From Chitinivibrionales bacterium (GTDB lineage Bacteria; Fibrobacterota; Chitinivibrionia; Chitinivibrionales; WJMI01), in assembly GCA_014729595.1 (NCBI GenBank), contig WJJU01000585.1, positions 1 to 11,838 of the forward strand: a stretch of DNA of 11,838 nt, written 5' to 3'. Of this stretch, positions 1-7,149 are shown piece by piece. The position numbers and the translations under genes were made by a program. The notes below the pieces were generated by a model, which saw nothing but the letters and a program-made list of their open reading frames with translations, was not told the DNA's origin and ran no database searches. Position 1 is the first letter of the stretch. Each line of letters starts with the position of its first letter.

Positions 1-170
1 CCATCGATCTCATGAGACAGTTTCAGAAGTCTCATCCGGGAGACAGGCGTGCCGCGGGAATGATCGCGGAGATGGAAAAGATGAAGACCGAAGCGCCGGT
101 GCCGCCCAATGAGAACGATTCGGCGCCGTCGGTTGACAGCCCGGCCGCGGTTCCGGCAATGGAAGGCTGA
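1..170 (+). CDS. C-terminal end of an unidentified protein (5' truncated by window edge)
   Basis: An open frame enters from the left edge (first whole codon at base 3) and ends at TGA 168-170, giving 55 residues. The first part (IDLMRQFQKSHPGDRRAAGM...) is charged and looks helical. The last ~28 residues are rich in Pro, Ala, Ser and acidic residues (EAPVPPNENDSAPSVDSPAA), as in a disordered tail. A helical end followed by a Pro/Ala tail is common in tetratricopeptide-repeat proteins, but no diagnostic motif lies inside the window, so no function is assigned. The terminator-like hairpin downstream supports this as the true 3' end of a plus-strand transcript. Confidence 0.7.
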   Translation, partial: IDLMRQFQKSHPGDRRAAGMIAEMEKMKTEAPVPPNENDSAPSVDSPAAVPAMEG

Positions 171-228
171 TTCAACCTGGAATCTTGAATCAATCGTTAC
201 CCGAATGCTTGGGTAATGAGATTGGGAG

Positions 229-259
229 GGTAGGTCAAAATCGGCCTACCTTTTCTTTT
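229..259 (+). terminator. Rho-independent terminator after the first gene
   Basis: GGTAGGTC (229-236) pairs with GGCCTACC (243-250) as an 8-bp stem with one G-T wobble and a 6-base loop. It is followed at once by TTTTCTTTT (251-259). The T tract is only on the plus side, so it serves the gene ending at 170. A second hairpin just upstream (194-202 with 211-219, core TTACCC/GGGTAA) has no T tract and may support termination or protect the 3' end. Confidence 0.8.
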
Positions 260-512
260 GACACAAAGCCGTCGGTATCCGTTAAGAATAGGTTTCTCTC
301 TGTACACTGATCCCGCTTCGCGCATTGGCGTAAGGGACTTACAGGCGGGATTGAATTGTCACTCTCTGCTTCCGGACATCTCTTCCAACTGCCGAGGCGC
401 GATGTGCCGCGGTGAAAGCCGTGGCGGTTGGACCGTGGTGGAGACGTCTTCGAAGGGTGAATTAGTGTTTAGCCGCCGATACCAATGAAGCAGAGAAAGC
501 GCGAACACCGCG
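260..512. other. Gap between convergent genes, no convincing gene; several inverted repeats
   Basis: No reading frame here looks coding. A 76-codon frame starting at TTG 258 has no ribosome-binding site and an unconvincing composition. Inverted repeats are dense: ATCCCGC 310-316 with GCGGGAT 345-351, enclosing GTAAG/CTTAC (330-334/338-342); TCTCTGCTTC 363-372 with GAAGCAGAGA 487-496, perfect over 10 bp; and GGCGGTTGGAC 423-433 with 467-477, 11 bp including three wobbles. TTGACA at 258-263 is a perfect -35-like box, but only poor -10 candidates follow (around 282-289). A structured small RNA is possible; I could not match it to 6S, SRP, tmRNA or RNase P RNA by recognisable motifs. Confidence 0.3.
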
Positions 513-514
513 TT
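491..514 (-). terminator. Possible terminator of the minus-strand YfhO gene
   Basis: Bases 498-503 pair with 509-514 (CGCG/CGCG core plus A-T and G-T pairs, 5-base loop). Read on the minus strand, the hairpin is followed by CTTTCTCT. It overlaps the TAA stop of the minus-strand gene. The stem is short and the T run is interrupted, so the call is moderate. The same bases also form the 3' arm of the 363-372/487-496 inverted repeat. Confidence 0.4.
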
Positions 515-2936
515 AGTTGTGTTTATGTGAGTTAGAGTGCGGGGGGCTTGATTTTGGGCTTTTCATCTTGCACCAAACTAGACCACCGACCGCCGCCGTA
601 AGCGTGAGCAAGGATAGAAGAGCGCCTAAGCGGAAATACTTTGAGCGATAGACGAATTCTACGCGATGCTTTCCCGCCGGTATTTCGATGGCCCTGAAAC
701 TGTAATCGGCACGGTGAATTTTAGTGGACTCTCCATTAATATAGGCTTTCCATGCCGGATACCAAATTTCGCTGAGCCATAAGAGTCCATTTTCTTGTGT
801 TTGCGCCTCAATCTCGATGCGATTGGGTTCATACGAGAGAATTTCCACATGGTTGCTCGGGGGAGAGGCGTCGTCGCCCGGCGGGGGGAGAGTGATTGAC
901 GGTTTTTCGGAGAGAAGCAGTTCGCGGCGATGGTCGAATGAGCCTTCGAGCATGCGCTTCTTGACTGCTGAATCGCTTTCGAGGACGGTGGCACGGTAGA
1001 AAAAGCGAGCCCGCGGCATGTATGTGGGATTAAGGCGTAAGGGATTTTGTTGCGCGGGATTACCCGGCCGGAATCCGGGATCCACGTAATATTTGACGTT
1101 GAGAAGATCGAGCAGTGCTTGAAAATTGTCGCTTTTAAGCGGCGGAAGGCGGCGGTAGAGTTGAAGAGGATTATAACCTTCGATGAGTTCCACCCTATCG
1201 ATTGCTCCCTGATTCTTTTTAAGAATCATTAAACCGCCCTTACGATTTATAACGACGTCGGGTTCCAGTATGAATTGCCGCATGTTTGCGCGGAATTGTT
1301 CATCTTGGCTTTCATCTTTAAGTGAGCGTGCTATTTGATGGTTTTCGCGGAAATGTTGCGGTGCCCCCTGGTCATTAATCATGTGCTGACCCCAGCCGAA
1401 CACCAGCAGATCAAGTGCAAGGATGCCGGCCACAGCGGGTCTAAGAAACCGGGACGGCAACCTATTCCCGTAGTACAGGCCAAACACTAAGAGCACAAGG
1501 CCGGCGTTGAGGCTAAGTAGCCATCCTTGCTTGGCGGCAAAAGAGGCAAGTCGGCTATTGGTAAGCTCCGGCCAAAACGTTTGCATGAGCCCGAGTCCGA
1601 TCAACAGGCCGAATGTTGTACATGCGGCGGCGGCGATAAGAATCGGCCTTCGGTAATCCTTGCTCAAGGTGGGATCATTGATTTTGTCGAGCGTGGTTGC
1701 CGCCGCTACGGGAAGAAGAAGGTTCCAGGTGAAGAGAATGCGTGCGGGAATGCGGAATGTACCAAACCCCGGCACAAAATCAAACAGCAAGCGATAAACA
1801 AAAAAATGATTCCCGAGAGCAACAGCAAGACTCAGCCCGCACCATAATGCAAAAAATTGTGCGAAGCGGCTTTTTTTTATAAGCCGAAGATACAGGAAGC
1901 CTAAAATTAATACAGCAATACCGGTATAAAAACAGGTTTCCCAATAAGTATAGTAGCCGCTATTGGGTGAGTCCTTAAGCCAAAAGGGAGGAATCCGTGC
2001 GGCCGAACCGGTTCGTGCACCGGTCCACGCGCCGAAAATTTTTGGTACGAGAAACGTAAGAAGTTGCCGAAAACTAAGGGAGCCTTCGGATGCTTCCAAA
2101 AAGGTCCAGCCAATGCGGCCGGATTGCTCGCTGAGTTCGACCGTTGGAAGAATTTGAACAAGCGACAGACCAACGGCAATGGTAAATAGGACGAGCGGTA
2201 TGGCGAAGTCACGCCATTGCCGGTCTTGTTTATCAAACCAGACGTAGATCGTAAAGGCACCGAGAAAAAGAAATTCATAGAATGTAATTTGTGGGTGTCC
2301 GGCAAATATAGTCAAACCAAGGATTAGTCCGCCTGCAATGGCAAGGGTGAAGCGTCGACGCCTTAGGGCCTGTTCAAGCAGCATCATGATAAGGGGAAGC
2401 CAGGCAATGATATAGAGCATGAGGGAATGGATGACTTGAGTTATGAAGAAGCCGCAAAGCATGTAGCCCAACGCTCCGATGAATGATGATCCGCGGGAAA
2501 TGTGCCGACTTCGACAGAAATAATACATGCAGATGCCGGCAAACAGCAGGTGCAGGATTATCATTACCTGCAAAAAGTACCAATAGGTTTCATGCCCGGC
2601 GGGAATAAAAGACATGATGAGATTGAATGGGTACATAACGCCGGTATGAAGCGCCGAAAAGAAAGGCATACCACCGAATACAAAGGGATTCCAGTGGGGA
2701 AACCGCAGATTAAGCAAGCTTTCGCGTACAAACAGACGATGAGGAAATTCCTGACGAACCAAATCCTCCCAAAAGCTTGCTTGGCCAAGCAAAATGCGGT
2801 GATAAAAGAGTATCCATGCGGCGGCAAGCGCGGAAAGATAGTACCGATCCCCAAGACCGGTGCGATTATCGGCAATGCGCGGTTCCGGTTGCTGCCGATT
2901 TCGATGCTCGGCTTTTTGGCTCTTTCTTTTTGTCAT
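513..2936 (-). CDS. YfhO-family multi-pass membrane protein (putative GT-C type glycosyltransferase)
   Basis: An 807-residue membrane protein. After a basic cytoplasmic N-terminus (about residues 1-30) come many hydrophobic segments to about residue 520, then a large soluble, probably extracytoplasmic part, and a last membrane helix near the C-terminus. Family marks are WEDLVRQEFPHR (56-67, acidic pair E57/D58 in the first outer loop), FPHWNPFVFGGMPF (79-92), GHPQITFY (213-220), and a C-terminal IWYPAWKAYING ... AGKHRVEFVYRS block typical of YfhO proteins. In Bacillus and Listeria, YfhO proteins are implicated in transferring a sugar from a polyprenyl-phosphate donor to an extracytoplasmic polymer such as lipoteichoic acid. 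The acceptor in a Gram-negative cell is unknown. The ATG follows an AAGGGA-like ribosome site and lies 10 bases after the methyltransferase stop, so the two form an operon. Family is confident; the reaction is inferred. Confidence 0.88.
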   Translation of the reverse strand: MTKRKSQKAEHRNRQQPEPRIADNRTGLGDRYYLSALAAAWILFYHRILLGQASFWEDLVRQEFPHRLFVRESLLNLRFPHWNPFVFGGMPFFSALHTGVMYPFNLIMSFIPAGHETYWYFLQVMIILHLLFAGICMYYFCRSRHISRGSSFIGALGYMLCGFFITQVIHSLMLYIIAWLPLIMMLLEQALRRRRFTLAIAGGLILGLTIFAGHPQITFYEFLFLGAFTIYVWFDKQDRQWRDFAIPLVLFTIAVGLSLVQILPTVELSEQSGRIGWTFLEASEGSLSFRQLLTFLVPKIFGAWTGARTGSAARIPPFWLKDSPNSGYYTYWETCFYTGIAVLILGFLYLRLIKKSRFAQFFALWCGLSLAVALGNHFFVYRLLFDFVPGFGTFRIPARILFTWNLLLPVAAATTLDKINDPTLSKDYRRPILIAAAACTTFGLLIGLGLMQTFWPELTNSRLASFAAKQGWLLSLNAGLVLLVFGLYYGNRLPSRFLRPAVAGILALDLLVFGWGQHMINDQGAPQHFRENHQIARSLKDESQDEQFRANMRQFILEPDVVINRKGGLMILKKNQGAIDRVELIEGYNPLQLYRRLPPLKSDNFQALLDLLNVKYYVDPGFRPGNPAQQNPLRLNPTYMPRARFFYRATVLESDSAVKKRMLEGSFDHRRELLLSEKPSITLPPPGDDASPPSNHVEILSYEPNRIEIEAQTQENGLLWLSEIWYPAWKAYINGESTKIHRADYSFRAIEIPAGKHRVEFVYRSKYFRLGALLSLLTLTAAVGGLVWCKMKSPKSSPPHSNSHKHN

Positions 2937-2946
2937 ATTCCCTTAA

Positions 2947-3834
2947 TTAATTCTTCTTTTGAAGAAGTGCCAGCATACTACCGGTGTCGGCATACCACAT
3001 CATTTTGCTGAGACCGGCGGCCTTGATCAGTGATTTGAATGCGGCCGCAAGGTGTGGAAATCCATATCGCACAAGTCTATTGTGCAGAAACGAAAGATCG
3101 GCATATTGACCGGAGCTGACCGTGTGAACGACTTTTAACCCGCTTTCTTCAGCGAGCCGACGGAGTGTACCTCGAGTAAAATAATGGATGTGCTCGGTAG
3201 GCTTCAGTTGAAACCATCGTTTACCGAGAAGCTTGCGCTGCAGGCTGTCGAAGTCCGGAGTAACAAGGGCGATCGTTCCTTTGTCGCGCAAAAGCCCCGC
3301 CAACGTACGTGCGTCGTTTTTTAATTTGGGGAGGTGCTCGAGAACATCGAAAAGCGTGATAAGATCGTATCTTTTGTCTCCGTCGAAATGTTCTATCGGC
3401 TTGTCGCTTACTGAGAACCCTTTTGCACGAACCTGCGCACGCATTTCGGGATCCAGTTCGATTCCCTCGGCATTCCATCCTTCCTCGCGCAGGATGTCGA
3501 GGAAATAGCCGGCGGCGCACCCAATATCGAGGGCCGGGCCACCCTGAATCAATAAGTATGGTTTAATTTCTTGATACCAGCGACGGAATGTGCGGACGCG
3601 AAGATGGGCGGCTAATTCGTAATTATCGTAGCCGCTCTCGTTACTCTTAAAGTAATGATCCGAATAGATATCGTAGATTTTTTCGTTCCTGATTCTGGGA
3701 TTAACATAGACCAACGTGCAGGAACGGCAGCGGACAAGCGTGAAGCCTTTGACGACGAATAGCAGCCGTCGGTCTTCCGAACCGCATAAAGGGCAAGGAT
3801 ATGCCTCGAGCAAAGTATTTTTCACTATAGCCAT
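2947..3834 (-). CDS. Class I SAM-dependent methyltransferase with Cys4 zinc-ribbon-like N-terminus
   Basis: A 295-residue protein from the preferred ATG at 3834. The head carries CPLCG (C14, C17) and CRSC (C36, C39), a likely zinc ribbon. The Rossmann methyltransferase fold follows: motif I DIGCAAGYF (103-111), acidic E126 at the end of strand 2 (binds the SAM ribose in this class), and FDVLEHL (162-168). A C-terminal EHIHYFTRGTLRRL segment is typical of the Methyltransf_23/COG2227 group found in surface-polysaccharide clusters. The substrate, presumably a sugar or lipid-linked glycan, cannot be read from sequence. The frame stays open upstream to an ATG at 4002, but those 56 extra codons show no domain and would overlap the divergent GT4 gene head to head, so I reject them. 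It is the first gene of the pair with the YfhO protein. Confidence 0.88.
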   Translation of the reverse strand: MAIVKNTLLEAYPCPLCGSEDRRLLFVVKGFTLVRCRSCTLVYVNPRIRNEKIYDIYSDHYFKSNESGYDNYELAAHLRVRTFRRWYQEIKPYLLIQGGPALDIGCAAGYFLDILREEGWNAEGIELDPEMRAQVRAKGFSVSDKPIEHFDGDKRYDLITLFDVLEHLPKLKNDARTLAGLLRDKGTIALVTPDFDSLQRKLLGKRWFQLKPTEHIHYFTRGTLRRLAEESGLKVVHTVSSGQYADLSFLHNRLVRYGFPHLAAAFKSLIKAAGLSKMMWYADTGSMLALLQKKN

Positions 3835-3930
3835 CCGGTATAATTTAACTTTATGCAGTCCTGTGCCACAAAGCCTTGCCTGTATGATACGGCTTTCACC
3901 AAAGAATACTGTAGAGGTCCCGCCCGGCCG
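3835..3930. promoter_or_regulatory. Divergent intergenic region with candidate promoter elements
   Basis: This 96-base stretch separates the minus-strand methyltransferase/YfhO pair from the plus-strand GT4 set, so promoters for both must lie in or near it. A perfect TATAAT (3839-3844, plus strand) lies 86 bases before the GT4 start but lacks a good -35 box. TATCAT on the minus strand (3889-3884) is a 5/6 match to the -10 box for the methyltransferase, again with a weak -35. The same bases read TATGAT on plus. AGAGG (3913-3917) is the only ribosome-site candidate for GT4, 13 bases before its ATG. No clear operator palindrome is seen. Confidence 0.35.
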
Positions 3931-5046
3931 ATGAAGATTTTGATTATAAACTGGCGAGATATTGAGCATCCCGAAGGTGGGGGTGCGGAGGTTCATCTTC
4001 ATGAGATTTTTTCAAGACTTGTTCGCAGGGGGCATCAGGTTACGCTTCTAACGACCGCATTTCGCGGGGCGGAACGAGAGAAAGAAATCGGCGGTCTTAA
4101 GATACTGCGTTGGGGTCATACCTTTACATTCAACTGGGAAGCTCCGTTTTTGGCTCGCCGCATCTTGGCACGGCAAGCGGTAGACTGTATCGTCGACGAT
4201 GTGAATAAGATTCCATTCTTCAGCCCGCGCTGGTTCCACTCGGTGCCTACATGCGTATTTTTTCATCATCTTTTCGGCAATACGATCTTTGAACTTACCG
4301 TTTGGCCTTGTGCTGCGTATGTGCTTATGCTCGAACGTTTGTCCGGCTGGGGGTATCGAAATGTTCCGTGCTGTACGGTTTCCAAGAGCACAGCGGACGA
4401 ACTGGTCGGTTGTGGATTCGACCGTAGCCGCATTGTCGTCATTGAGAACAGTGTGGACACCGATCGTTATCGCCCTTCGTCGGCCGTGTCGAAGGAATCG
4501 GGCATGTTGTTGTACGCGGGAAGGATCAAGAGTTATAAAAATGTGGAGATTGCGCTCGATGCACTGAAATCGCTCCTATCCAAAGGTCGGCGCGATCTCC
4601 GGCTCGTGATTTCGGGGACGGGTGATCATGAACCCGCCTTGAAAGCGTATGCGGGAAGGCTTGGCCTTGAAAATCGCGTTCGCTTTTTAGGATACACCGA
4701 AGAAGAACGGCAGATAGACTTGTATCGACGCGCTACGATCTTCGTGAATACTTCGTTGAAGGAAGGTTGGGGGATAACCAACATAGAAGCGGGCGCCTGC
4801 GGCACTGCGGTTGTCGCCAACAATGCTCCCGGACTACGTGATTCGGTCAAAGACGGCGAGACGGGACTATTGTATTCCGAAAACAATCAAGCGCATTTGG
4901 AAGAGTGTATCGAACGCCTTTTGGATGACGAATCTTTGCGCAAAAAGTTCGAATTGAACGGTCGAAAATGGGCGCTTCATTTTTCGTGGGACAGAAGCGC
5001 CGAAAGGGTGGAAGAGTGGCTGATGGGTGTCGTTGGAAAAAAGTAG
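3931..5046 (+). CDS. Glycosyltransferase family 4 (GT-B fold)
   Basis: A 371-residue cytoplasmic enzyme predicted to transfer a sugar from a nucleotide-sugar donor to a growing lipid-linked glycan with retention of configuration. The N-terminal half begins MKILIINWRD with the glycine-rich acceptor-side loop HPEGGGAEVH (13-22). The C-terminal donor domain starts near GMLLYAGRIKSYKN (191-204) and contains the GT4 signature EGWGITNIE (278-286), an E-x7-E motif that contacts the nucleotide-sugar. Length is normal for the family. I chose ATG 3931 because homology-like sequence starts there; an in-frame ATG at 3853 adds 26 residues with no family character. It is the first gene of the GT4/flippase-like/GT2 set. 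Donor and acceptor are unknown. Confidence 0.92.
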   Translation: MKILIINWRDIEHPEGGGAEVHLHEIFSRLVRRGHQVTLLTTAFRGAEREKEIGGLKILRWGHTFTFNWEAPFLARRILARQAVDCIVDDVNKIPFFSPRWFHSVPTCVFFHHLFGNTIFELTVWPCAAYVLMLERLSGWGYRNVPCCTVSKSTADELVGCGFDRSRIVVIENSVDTDRYRPSSAVSKESGMLLYAGRIKSYKNVEIALDALKSLLSKGRRDLRLVISGTGDHEPALKAYAGRLGLENRVRFLGYTEEERQIDLYRRATIFVNTSLKEGWGITNIEAGACGTAVVANNAPGLRDSVKDGETGLLYSENNQAHLEECIERLLDDESLRKKFELNGRKWALHFSWDRSAERVEEWLMGVVGKK

Positions 5047-6014
5047 CCTCCGCGCTGATAAAGGTTCTTGTCACCGGCGCGGTCGTAGCCTTTATTATAC
5101 ATCGTCTGGGCTGGAGCAGCATAGCTTCAACCCTTGCCATGGCCCAACCGCATTGGCTTATGGCGGCGTTGACGCTGTTTTTACTCAGTGGTGTGCTCGG
5201 GGTGGTGCAATGGCGACTGCTTCTGGCCAATAAGGATGTACACCTTTCCTTCGGCCGTTGCCTCTCCTTGTACTTCATCGGCATGTTTTTCAACAATTTC
5301 ATGCTCGGTACGGTCACCGGCGACGCCGTGCGGGTGACCTATGTCAGGACCAGCGCCGGGAGCGTGCGGGGTGGAATTGCGGCCACATTCCTGGATAGGT
5401 TCGCGGGACTGCTGGCCATGGCCTGCTTTGCGATTGTTGGAAGCGGGGTATTACTAAAGCGTGGGCTTGTGGATGAAGGGCGTGTTGCGACGGCCGTCAT
5501 TGCGCTTGTTGCTACGTTCGGCTTGTTTTTTATGACTTGCGCGTTTATTGTTTCGCGAAGAGTGCAGCGTTTTTCTTTTAGAATCATCGATTTGCTGCCG
5601 ATCCCTTGCAAAAACATGGTTCGTGACATGCTCAAAAGTATCGCTTTAGAGGTCCATAACCGCCATGTGGTCGTGCCCGTCGGCTTTCTGGCGGTAGGTA
5701 TTCAAGCCATGAGGATCGGTGTCCACATACTCTGCGCCGCTTCGCTCGGCCTCTTAACCGCCCAAAATTTTCAATATTTCTTTGTGTTTGTCCCGATTCT
5801 GGCTATCCTCATGTTGGTTCCTTTGCCGTTTGGCGTAAAAGAGGGAATCGGCGGAAGTCTGTTCGTGTTGGCCGGCTTTAGTCCTGACGCACCGGAGGTC
5901 CCATTGGTGATGGAGTTTTTGGCGTCCTTGGTGGGAATTGTGGCAAGCCTTGCGGGAGGAGTATTTTTTGTGCTTAGTCGCGTGCGTACCGCCCCCATGA
6001 AAGAACCTGTATGA
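5016..6014 (+). CDS. LPG_synthase_TM (flippase-like) integral membrane protein
   Basis: A 332-residue protein with about seven or eight hydrophobic segments, matching the membrane domain of lysylphosphatidylglycerol synthases (PF03706, formerly UPF0104). Supporting blocks are NNFMLGTVTGDAVRV (93-107), which replaces the usual N-x-x-L-P-G-x-x-G-x-D pattern, FLDRFAGLL (125-133), and a late LVPLPFGVKEGIGG segment. In MprF this domain flips a charged lipid; stand-alone members beside glycosyltransferases are suspected lipid-glycan flippases, but this is not proven. I prefer GTG 5016, preceded by AAAGGGTGG at good spacing, which overlaps the GT4 gene by 31 bases. An ATG at 4968 would overlap by 79 bases and lacks a ribosome site. 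Its stop overlaps the next ATG as ATGA. There is no fused LPG-synthetase domain, so it should not make lysyl-lipid itself. Confidence 0.82.
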   Translation: MADGCRWKKVASALIKVLVTGAVVAFIIHRLGWSSIASTLAMAQPHWLMAALTLFLLSGVLGVVQWRLLLANKDVHLSFGRCLSLYFIGMFFNNFMLGTVTGDAVRVTYVRTSAGSVRGGIAATFLDRFAGLLAMACFAIVGSGVLLKRGLVDEGRVATAVIALVATFGLFFMTCAFIVSRRVQRFSFRIIDLLPIPCKNMVRDMLKSIALEVHNRHVVVPVGFLAVGIQAMRIGVHILCAASLGLLTAQNFQYFFVFVPILAILMLVPLPFGVKEGIGGSLFVLAGFSPDAPEVPLVMEFLASLVGIVASLAGGVFFVLSRVRTAPMKEPV

Positions 6015-6934
6015 AGATATCTGTTGTTGTACCTCTGCTCAATGAGCGTGAAAGCCTTCCCTTGTTGGCCAAAGCTATCGATGAAGTGATGGTTGAATGG
6101 GGAAAAGAATACGAAATCTTGTTTGTCGATGATGGAAGCACGGATGGTTCATTCGCCACGTGTGGTGAGCTGAGGGAAATGTATGGCGAGAAAGTGAAAG
6201 TCTATAAGTTCGGAAGGAACTACGGTAAGGCCGCGGCTTTGAGGGCCGGGATTGAACATGCCGATGGGGATGTTATCGTGACTATGGATGCCGACTTGCA
6301 GGACGATCCCAAGGCTATCCCCGCTATGGTCGCCAAGCTCGATGAAGGCTACGATCTGGTTTCCGGCTGGAAAAAGAAACGCCACGATCCTCTTAACAAG
6401 ACGCTCCCTTCTAAGGTCTGGAACACATTTACTTCGAAAGTCTCCGGCATTGACCTTCATGATTTCAATTGTGGTTTCAAAGCCTACCGGGCGGCAACAG
6501 CCAAAAGCTTGGACATTTACGGCGAACGCCATCGCTATCTGCCGGTATTGGCGCACTGGGACGGCTTCCGTGTTACCGAAATTCCGGTCCCGCACCATCC
6601 GCGGAAATACGGAAGGTCGAAATACGGAATCAGCCGCTTTGCCAAGGGGATTCTGGATCTTGTAACGCTGATGTTTCTGCGACGTTACCTGAAGAACCCT
6701 TTGCACTTTTTCGGCCTTTTGGGAATTTTGTTCGGTATGGCCGGTGGAGCCATTCTGGCGTATTTTGGTATACAATGGGCGCTCACGGGTGTAATGCGCG
6801 TCAGACCGCTGGTGTTGCTGTCGGTCGGCGCGATAATCATGGGCATACAGTTTATATCCATAGGGCTGATCGGCGAAATGATTACTCATGCATTCCCGGC
6901 GAAGTACTATACGATCCGGGAGTCGCTGGAGTAG
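6011..6934 (+). CDS. GT2 polyprenyl-phosphate glycosyltransferase (GtrB/CsbB/DPM1-like)
   Basis: A 307-residue enzyme with a GT-A domain followed by two membrane helices. Visible motifs are VVVPLLNERESL (5-16), FVDDGSTDGS (38-47) for nucleotide binding, MDADLQDDP (92-100) with the metal-binding DxD, NCGFKAYR (153-160), ERHRYLP (172-178), and HPRKYGRSKYG (196-206) next to the membrane-surface helix. Hydrophobic segments lie near 231-260 and 266-291. Members of this group load a sugar from a nucleotide donor onto undecaprenyl or dolichyl phosphate at the inner membrane face, supplying donors to GT-C enzymes outside. That fits the YfhO protein encoded nearby. The ATGA overlap with the preceding flippase-like gene implies translational coupling. 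The sugar cannot be predicted. Confidence 0.9.
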   Translation: MKISVVVPLLNERESLPLLAKAIDEVMVEWGKEYEILFVDDGSTDGSFATCGELREMYGEKVKVYKFGRNYGKAAALRAGIEHADGDVIVTMDADLQDDPKAIPAMVAKLDEGYDLVSGWKKKRHDPLNKTLPSKVWNTFTSKVSGIDLHDFNCGFKAYRAATAKSLDIYGERHRYLPVLAHWDGFRVTEIPVPHHPRKYGRSKYGISRFAKGILDLVTLMFLRRYLKNPLHFFGLLGILFGMAGGAILAYFGIQWALTGVMRVRPLVLLSVGAIIMGIQFISIGLIGEMITHAFPAKYYTIRESLE

Positions 6935-7149
6935 TCGGCTGAAGGCTGCACGCGGCTTCTCATGACTGGAACTTATCCAATAAATACGGACTCACGGGGG
7001 CGGAGCGCGATGGGTTTGAGTACGAGACGTAAGAACGACCAAGACAAGGCGTGTCCGACGTTCGAACATTGATGCAAGAGAGCCCGCCCCGCCCGCCTTC
7101 GGCGTGGGAGTGTTTGTGAGGAGGGCTCGAATAGTCCGAAGATCGAAAA
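6935..7149. other. Non-coding gap before the GT9 gene, with a GC-rich nested hairpin
   Basis: No gene is seen in these 215 bases. GAGCCC (7080-7085) pairs with GGGCTC (7123-7128) around an inner hairpin CCCGCC-TTC-GGCGTGGG (about 7089-7105) with one bulged T. There is no T tract after it, so it is not a standard terminator. A strong-looking GAGGAGGG at 7119-7125 sits within and next to the outer stem but is about 25 bases from the GT9 ATG, too far to be its ribosome site. A weak promoter-like pair (TTCTCA 6957-6962, TAAATA 6981-6986) is visible; I give it little weight. Confidence 0.35.

Noticed and set aside
258..488. 76-codon plus-strand frame starting at TTG 258
   Set aside because: The start coincides with a TTGACA box directly after a terminator, there is no ribosome site, and the peptide has no recognisable family character. 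It lies in the structured gap.
363..496. Small transposable element (MITE) bounded by 10-bp inverted repeats
   Set aside because: The flanking bases (GTCAC and AAGCG) show no target-site duplication and no second copy is in the window, so an RNA structure is at least as likely.
3835..4002. N-terminal extension of the methyltransferase to ATG 4002
   Set aside because: It would overlap the GT4 coding region head to head and adds 56 residues unlike the family. The zinc-ribbon head begins just after ATG 3834.
6149..6889. 246-codon minus-strand frame opposite the GT2 gene
   Set aside because: The GT2 frame shows all family motifs on the plus strand; the antisense product has none.
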